NCBI RefSeq assembly: GCF_002284565.1 | Contig: NZ_NPKI01000032.1 | Coordinates: 390-64,389 of the forward strand | Length of the DNA stretch: 64,000 nt | Source of the DNA: Mesorhizobium mediterraneum | Lineage (GTDB): Bacteria; Pseudomonadota; Alphaproteobacteria; Rhizobiales; Rhizobiaceae | Direction of reading: 5' to 3' | In this document: positions 60,008-64,000 of the stretch, one piece after another | Layout of the letters: the number at the start of each line of letters is the position of its first letter | Numbering within the stretch: position 1 is the first letter of the stretch | Made by a program: the position numbers and the translations under genes | Notes under the pieces: model-generated | The model's database searches: none | What the model was told of the DNA's origin: nothing | Seen by the model: only the letters and a program-made list of their open reading frames with translations

Positions 60008-61627
60008 ATGAAATCCTGGGATGCGATCGTCATCGGTGGCGGCCACAACGGTCTGGTCAATGCCTGCTATCTGCAGCGCGCCGGGCTCGATGTGCTGGTC
60101 GTGGAGAAGAACGGCTGGGTCGGCGGCGCCGCCACCAGCAGGGAATTGACGCCCGGCTTCCTCTATTCCAACTGCTCCTATGTCTGCTCGCTGTTTCGCC
60201 CCGAGATCATGCGCGACCTCGAACTGCCGCGCTTCGGCCTGCAGGTGATTTCCTACGAGGGCGGCGCGGTGTTCACCCGCGACGGCGACTACCTCGCCAA
60301 CTACCGGGACCACGATGCCCACCGGCGCGAATTCGCCCGCTTCTCCAGGCGCGACGCGGAAGCCTATGACCGCTATTCCCGTGACGTGACGCGGCAGTGC
60401 CGCTTCATCCAGCCATTGCTGATGCGCACTGCACCCGACCCGACCAGTTTCTGGCCACGCGACCTCGGCGAACTTCTGTATCTGGGCAGAAAGTTCGCCG
60501 GGCTCACGCCTGAGGAAATGGCGCTGACGCTGCGCTTCTGGACCATGTCGATCTCGGACTTCCTCGACGAATATTTCGAGACCGATGTCATCAAGGCGAA
60601 TTTCGCGCTGTCCGGCATCATCGGCACTGCGCTCGGCCCGATGTCGCCGGGCACCGCCTATGTGCTGCTGCATCACTATATGGGCGAGGTCGACGGCTCC
60701 GTCGGCGCCTGGGGCTATGCGCGCGGCGGCATGGGCGCCGTCACCAAGGCGCTTGCCGCGAGCTTCCAGGCCTCCGGCGGCACCATCCGCACCGGCGCCG
60801 AGGTCGATCATGTGCTGATCCAGCGCGGCAGGGCCAAAGGCGTCATGCTGGCCGACGGCGAGGAGATTTATGGCAAGCTCGTCGTCTCCAACGCCGATGT
60901 GAAACGCACTTTCCTCAAGCTGGTCGAGGAAAAGGAACTGCCCGACGTCTTCCTGCGCCGAGTCAGGAATTTCAAGATCCGCGGCTCGTCGGGCAAGGTC
61001 AACATCGCGCTGGATTCGCTGCCCGAATTCCCGGCGCTGCCGAAGGATTCGCCGGTCTATCGCGGCGATATGCATTTCACCGATTCGATGGAGCGCATGG
61101 AGCGCGCCTATGACGACTGGAAGGCCGGACGCTGGTCGGCCGACCCTTTCCTCGACATGGTGATCCCGACGACGCTCGACCCGACCATGGCGCCGCCTGG
61201 CAAGCACTTCATGAGCTGCTTCGTGCAGTACGCGCCACCGAAGGTGAACGGCCGCGACTGGACCGACGCCGACCGCGATGGTTTTGCCGAAAGCGTGATT
61301 TCGCAGATCGCCGAGTATTCGCCGGGCTTCCGCGACCGCATCGTCCATATGGAGGTGCGCACGCCGCGTGAGATCGAGGCCGAGGTCGGCCTCACCGAAG
61401 GCAATATCTTCCAGGGCGAACTGACCTTCGACCAGCTGCTGTTCAACCGCCCGGTGCCGGGCTACGCGCAATACCGCTCGCCGGTCACGGGGCTCTATAT
61501 GTGCGGGTCCTCGACCCATCCCGGCGGCGGCGTCATGGGCGCGCCCGGTCGCAATGCAGCGGCCGAAATCCTGCGCGACCTTGCCAAGCCGACTAAGCAT
61601 ATGAGCCCGGCCCATGACGTTATTTGA
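60008..61627 (+). CDS. FAD-dependent oxidoreductase, phytoene-dehydrogenase-like (PYROXD2-like), first of pair
   Basis: 539 residues. N-terminal FAD motif AIVIGGGHNGLVNACYLQRAGLDVLVVEKNGWVGGAA, the GGMGAVTKALAASFQASGG segment and a C-terminal GLYMCGSSTHPGGGVMGAPGRNAA flavin-binding signature, all typical of the CrtI/PYROXD2 group. No carotenoid genes are nearby, so a different substrate is likely, for instance an amine or a desaturable side chain. Start ATG is preceded by a weak site (CTGAGCCA). It overlaps the next gene by 14 bp, so the two are translationally coupled. Confidence 0.85.
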   Translation: MKSWDAIVIGGGHNGLVNACYLQRAGLDVLVVEKNGWVGGAATSRELTPGFLYSNCSYVCSLFRPEIMRDLELPRFGLQVISYEGGAVFTRDGDYLANYRDHDAHRREFARFSRRDAEAYDRYSRDVTRQCRFIQPLLMRTAPDPTSFWPRDLGELLYLGRKFAGLTPEEMALTLRFWTMSISDFLDEYFETDVIKANFALSGIIGTALGPMSPGTAYVLLHHYMGEVDGSVGAWGYARGGMGAVTKALAASFQASGGTIRTGAEVDHVLIQRGRAKGVMLADGEEIYGKLVVSNADVKRTFLKLVEEKELPDVFLRRVRNFKIRGSSGKVNIALDSLPEFPALPKDSPVYRGDMHFTDSMERMERAYDDWKAGRWSADPFLDMVIPTTLDPTMAPPGKHFMSCFVQYAPPKVNGRDWTDADRDGFAESVISQIAEYSPGFRDRIVHMEVRTPREIEAEVGLTEGNIFQGELTFDQLLFNRPVPGYAQYRSPVTGLYMCGSSTHPGGGVMGAPGRNAAAEILRDLAKPTKHMSPAHDVI

Positions 61628-63179
61628 TGTTGTTGTCATCGGCGGCGGCCACAACGGCCTCGTCGCTGCCGCCACGCTGGCGAAAGCCGGCCGCAAGGTG
61701 CTGGTGTTGGAAGCCGCCCGAGACGTCGGCGGCGCGGCGCGCACCGAGGAGTTCGCGCCGGGTTTTCGCGTCTCCTCAATCGCTCACCTGCTGAACCGTC
61801 TTCACCCCGAAGTGGTGAAGACGCTGGAATTGGAGAAGCACGGCCTGCAATTCGCGCGCGACGACTTCGTGCCGTCCGTGGCGCTGTCGAAAGACGGCCC
61901 GTCGCTTGTCCTGCACGGCGCCTATGGCGAGGTGCTGACCGGCGCCAGTTCCTCCGAGCAGACCGCCTGGAAGGAGCTGCGTGCGCAACTGCTGCGCTAC
62001 GCCGGCATCCTGAAGCCGTTCCTTGCACGCCGGCCGCCCGACCTCGGCAGCATGTCGCTGCTTGAGACGGCATCGCTCGGTCAGACCGCGCTGGCATTGA
62101 AGAAGCTTGGTAAGGAGGATATGCGCGATTTCCTGCGCGTGCTGCTGATGAACGTTGCCGACCTGCTCGATGAGCAGCTTGCCGATATCAGGCTGAAGGG
62201 GCTGCTCGCCTTCGATGCCACGCTCGGCAGCCATCTCGGCCCGCGCTCGCCGACCTCGCTGCTCGGTCTCTACTTTCGGCTGGCAGGCGAGGCAGGCGGC
62301 ACAGCCGGCGCGCAGGTTCTGCCAAAGGGCGGCATGGGTGCTGTCATTTCAGCCATCCGCGCTGCAGCGGAAAAGGCAGAGGTGACCATCCGCACGGCGA
62401 CTCCGGTGGCAAGGATAATCGTCGAGAAAGGCTGCGCCGTCGGCGTTGTGCTGGCCAGCGGCGAGATGCTCCGCGCCAAGACGATCGTCTCCGCCATCAA
62501 TCCGGCGACCGCTTTTTTCGATCTTGTCGGGCCGCGCGAGTTAGACACAGGCTTCGTGCGCAAGATGAAAAATATCCGCATGAAGGGCGATGCGGCGAAG
62601 CTGCATCTGGCGCTCGACCGGCCGCCGCAATTCACCGGCGTCGATGCCGCCGGCCACAAGGGCCGTCTGGTGATCGCGCCCTCGCCCGATCATGTCGAGC
62701 GCGCCTTCAATCCATCGAAGTACGGCGAGTTCTCGCCGGAGCCGGTGATGGAGATCACGCTGCCCAGCCTTGCCGACTCGTCGCTGGCGCCGGACGGCGC
62801 CTGTGTGCTGTCTGCGGTCGTGCAGTATGCGCCCTATGCGCTGAAAGAAGGCTGGAGCGTTGGCAAGCCGAAATTCCTCAAGGCGATCATGGCTCAATTG
62901 GAGACCTCTGCGCCGGGAATCAGCAAGACTGTGCTTCATGCAGAGCTGCTGACACCGGCCGACATCGAGGCGCGCTACCGGATGCCGGGCGGTCACTGGC
63001 ATCACGGTGAACTGCAGGCCGACCAGATGCTGATGTCGCGCCCCGTCTCCGGCTGGTCGGGCTACGACACGCCGATCGACGGGCTGTTCCTCGCCGGCGC
63101 CGGCTCGCATCCGGGCGGCGGCGTTTCCGGCGCGCCCGGCTTGAATGCCGCGCGGCGCATTATTGGGATGAAGGGGTAG
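61614..63179 (+). CDS. FAD-dependent oxidoreductase, phytoene-dehydrogenase-like (PYROXD2-like), second of pair
   Basis: 521 residues. VVVIGGGHNGLVAAATLAKAGRKVLVLEAARDVGGAART, LPKGGMGAVISAIRAAAEKAEVTIRT and GLFLAGAGSHPGGGVSGAPGLNAARRI mirror the first enzyme, showing a tandem duplication followed by divergence; HLLNRLHPEV replaces YVCSLFRPEI early in the chain. The two may form a heterodimer or act in sequence. Followed by a large palindromic repeat, then the GcvT-like gene. Confidence 0.85.
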   Translation: MTLFDVVVIGGGHNGLVAAATLAKAGRKVLVLEAARDVGGAARTEEFAPGFRVSSIAHLLNRLHPEVVKTLELEKHGLQFARDDFVPSVALSKDGPSLVLHGAYGEVLTGASSSEQTAWKELRAQLLRYAGILKPFLARRPPDLGSMSLLETASLGQTALALKKLGKEDMRDFLRVLLMNVADLLDEQLADIRLKGLLAFDATLGSHLGPRSPTSLLGLYFRLAGEAGGTAGAQVLPKGGMGAVISAIRAAAEKAEVTIRTATPVARIIVEKGCAVGVVLASGEMLRAKTIVSAINPATAFFDLVGPRELDTGFVRKMKNIRMKGDAAKLHLALDRPPQFTGVDAAGHKGRLVIAPSPDHVERAFNPSKYGEFSPEPVMEITLPSLADSSLAPDGACVLSAVVQYAPYALKEGWSVGKPKFLKAIMAQLETSAPGISKTVLHAELLTPADIEARYRMPGGHWHHGELQADQMLMSRPVSGWSGYDTPIDGLFLAGAGSHPGGGVSGAPGLNAARRIIGMKG

Positions 63180-63215
63180 GCATGAATACTCAATCGGCCA
63201 AGGCCGTGCTCTACG

Positions 63216-63376
63216 GCGCCCCCCTCTGTCCTGCCGGACATCTCCCCCACTTGGCGGGAGATTGGCCGCCATCCCGACTTTCGCCAATCACCAACGCCCG
63301 AGGAACAAGAGGAGGCGCCCAAGCTGCCGATCTCCCCCCTCGTGGGGGAGATGTCCGGCAGGACAGAGGGGGGCGC
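63216..63376. repeat. large palindromic intergenic repeat, copy 2
   Basis: Perfect 33-bp outer arms at 63216-63248 and 63344-63376 (begin GCGCCCCCCTCTGTCCTGCC), plus an internal AGCTGCCGATCTCCCCCC shared with copy 1 at 49974. It fills most of 63180-63390; a short open frame across it is not considered coding. Confidence 0.8.
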
Positions 63377-63390
63377 GAAGGAATGCAGTC

Positions 63391-64000
63391 ATGAATCAGC
63401 TACCTACCCTCGACGCCTCAGCAGCCCGCGCCGCAGCACAATCCCATTTCCGTACCTTGCGGCTCGGCACGCCGTTCCAGCCGCGCATCGACGCGCTGGC
63501 CAGGACCAATGACTGGTACAATTGGGCCGGCTACCGTGCCCCACATTCGCTGTGGGACGAGGAGCTCGAATATTTCGCCATCCGCAGCCAAGCGGCCCTG
63601 TTCGACATCTCGCCGATGACGAAATACCGCATCGCCGGGCCGGACGCCGAGGCCTTCCTCAATCGCGTCACGTTGCGCGACGTGACCAAGCTGAAGTCGG
63701 GCCGCGTCCACTACACCGCCTGGTGCGACGACGACGGTTTCGTCCTCGACGACGGCACGCTGTTCCGCCTGTCGCCAACACGGTTCCGGCTGTGCTCGCA
63801 GGAACGGCATCTGCCCTGGCTGCTGGATAGCGCCACAGGCTTCGACGTGACGGTCGAGGAAGAAACAGAGGCCGTCGCCGGTCTGGCGCTGCAAGGCCCA
63901 ACCTCCTTTGCCGTGCTGCGCGATGCCGGTTTCGCCGGCGTCGAAAGGCTGAGGGTTTTTGATCTAGCCGAGTTCCCGCATGACCACGGCACCATCACCA
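63391..64000 (+). CDS. GcvT-like aminomethyltransferase family protein, N-terminal part (runs off the window)
   Basis: 203 residues are visible from the ATG at 63391 (AAGGA upstream), with no stop before base 64000. The GcvT/sarcosine-dehydrogenase-type folate-binding pattern is present: AIRSQAALFDISPMTKYRIAGPDAEAFLNRVTLRDVTKLKSGRVHYTAWCDDDGFVLDDGTLFRLSPTRFRLCSQ and then ALQGPTSFAVLRDAG. Proteins with this domain move one-carbon units from methylated amines, glycine or DMSP to tetrahydrofolate. Its position after a Rieske oxygenase, an amine oxidase and amine-import genes suggests it receives a methyl or methylene group from the substrate. The N-terminal ~35 residues are an extension over classic GcvT. 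Confidence 0.82.
   Translation, partial: MNQLPTLDASAARAAAQSHFRTLRLGTPFQPRIDALARTNDWYNWAGYRAPHSLWDEELEYFAIRSQAALFDISPMTKYRIAGPDAEAFLNRVTLRDVTKLKSGRVHYTAWCDDDGFVLDDGTLFRLSPTRFRLCSQERHLPWLLDSATGFDVTVEEETEAVAGLALQGPTSFAVLRDAGFAGVERLRVFDLAEFPHDHGTIT

Noticed and set aside
59906..61744. Open frame of 612 codons on the minus strand opposite the first flavoprotein
   Set aside because: Antisense of a gene with complete FAD motifs; composition is the complement of that gene and it has no recognisable domain.
63182..63394. 70-codon open frame after the second flavoprotein
   Set aside because: It is made almost entirely of the large palindromic repeat.
1..64000. tRNA, rRNA, CRISPR arrays, insertion sequences, phage and conjugation genes
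   Set aside because: Looked for on both strands by motif; none seen. Small structured RNAs cannot be excluded without a covariance search.

Overview
The window reads as chromosome of an alphaproteobacterium of the Rhizobiales, most likely Mesorhizobium or a close relative. The basis is a GC-rich, densely packed layout with third-position G/C bias, many ABC importers for sugars and amines, an FrcBCA-like CUT2 transporter, and the short palindromic intergenic repeats typical of that group. This is inference, since no 16S or other marker gene is present. No rRNA, tRNA, CRISPR array, transposase or phage gene was seen. Layout: (1) 1-6400 holds the C-terminus of an RTX protein, a small secreted protein, a lytic transglycosylase, a periplasmic-binding lipoprotein, an SNase-like protein, a membrane protein with a degenerate GGDEF domain, and a small membrane protein. 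(2) 6691-12516 (minus strand) is a six-gene operon: a DHDPS-family lyase, a GntR regulator and a CUT1 sugar ABC importer. A perfect palindrome (12560-12571) lies in front of it. (3) 12698-16196 holds a GatZ/KbaZ-like protein and a PfkB kinase, divergent from a LacI regulator.

(4) 16177-18327 holds an HSL-type esterase and a Gfo/Idh/MocA dehydrogenase. They are divergent from a ten-gene plus-strand operon (18485-28013): a CUT1 importer, two xylose-isomerase-like TIM barrels, a second Gfo/Idh/MocA enzyme, an alpha/beta hydrolase, a ribulose-phosphate-epimerase-family protein, a ROK kinase and the transport ATPase. (5) 28379-32269 holds a CUT2 importer and a third Gfo/Idh/MocA enzyme. Its promoter is a copy of the one in front of operon (4), and it still carries a frameshifted remnant of that operon's Tat signal peptide. 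(6) 32280-36570 holds a small secreted protein and an iron-type ABC importer with its ATPase on the opposite strand. (7) 36692-42545 holds a 5'-truncated 3-hydroxybutyrate dehydrogenase and a TetR regulator divergent from an RND efflux pair, with an operator in the promoter.

(8) 42624-48318 holds an L,D-transpeptidase, small proteins, an OmpR-like regulator with a degenerate receiver, a normal OmpR-type regulator and a hybrid histidine kinase. (9) 48753 to the right edge looks like one regulon for an N-methylated amine, betaine or polyamine-like compound: a Rieske oxygenase, a class III aminotransferase, a PotABC-type importer with two paralogous binding proteins, a flavin amine oxidase, a BetI-like TetR regulator, a methyltransferase that aligns with phosphoethanolamine N-methyltransferases, two phytoene-dehydrogenase-like flavoproteins and the start of a GcvT-like protein. 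All three promoter regions of this cluster carry the same operator-like palindrome (TTGAATG-NN-CATTCAA type). I consider this the best candidate for an undescribed system here. Its substrate cannot be read from the sequence.
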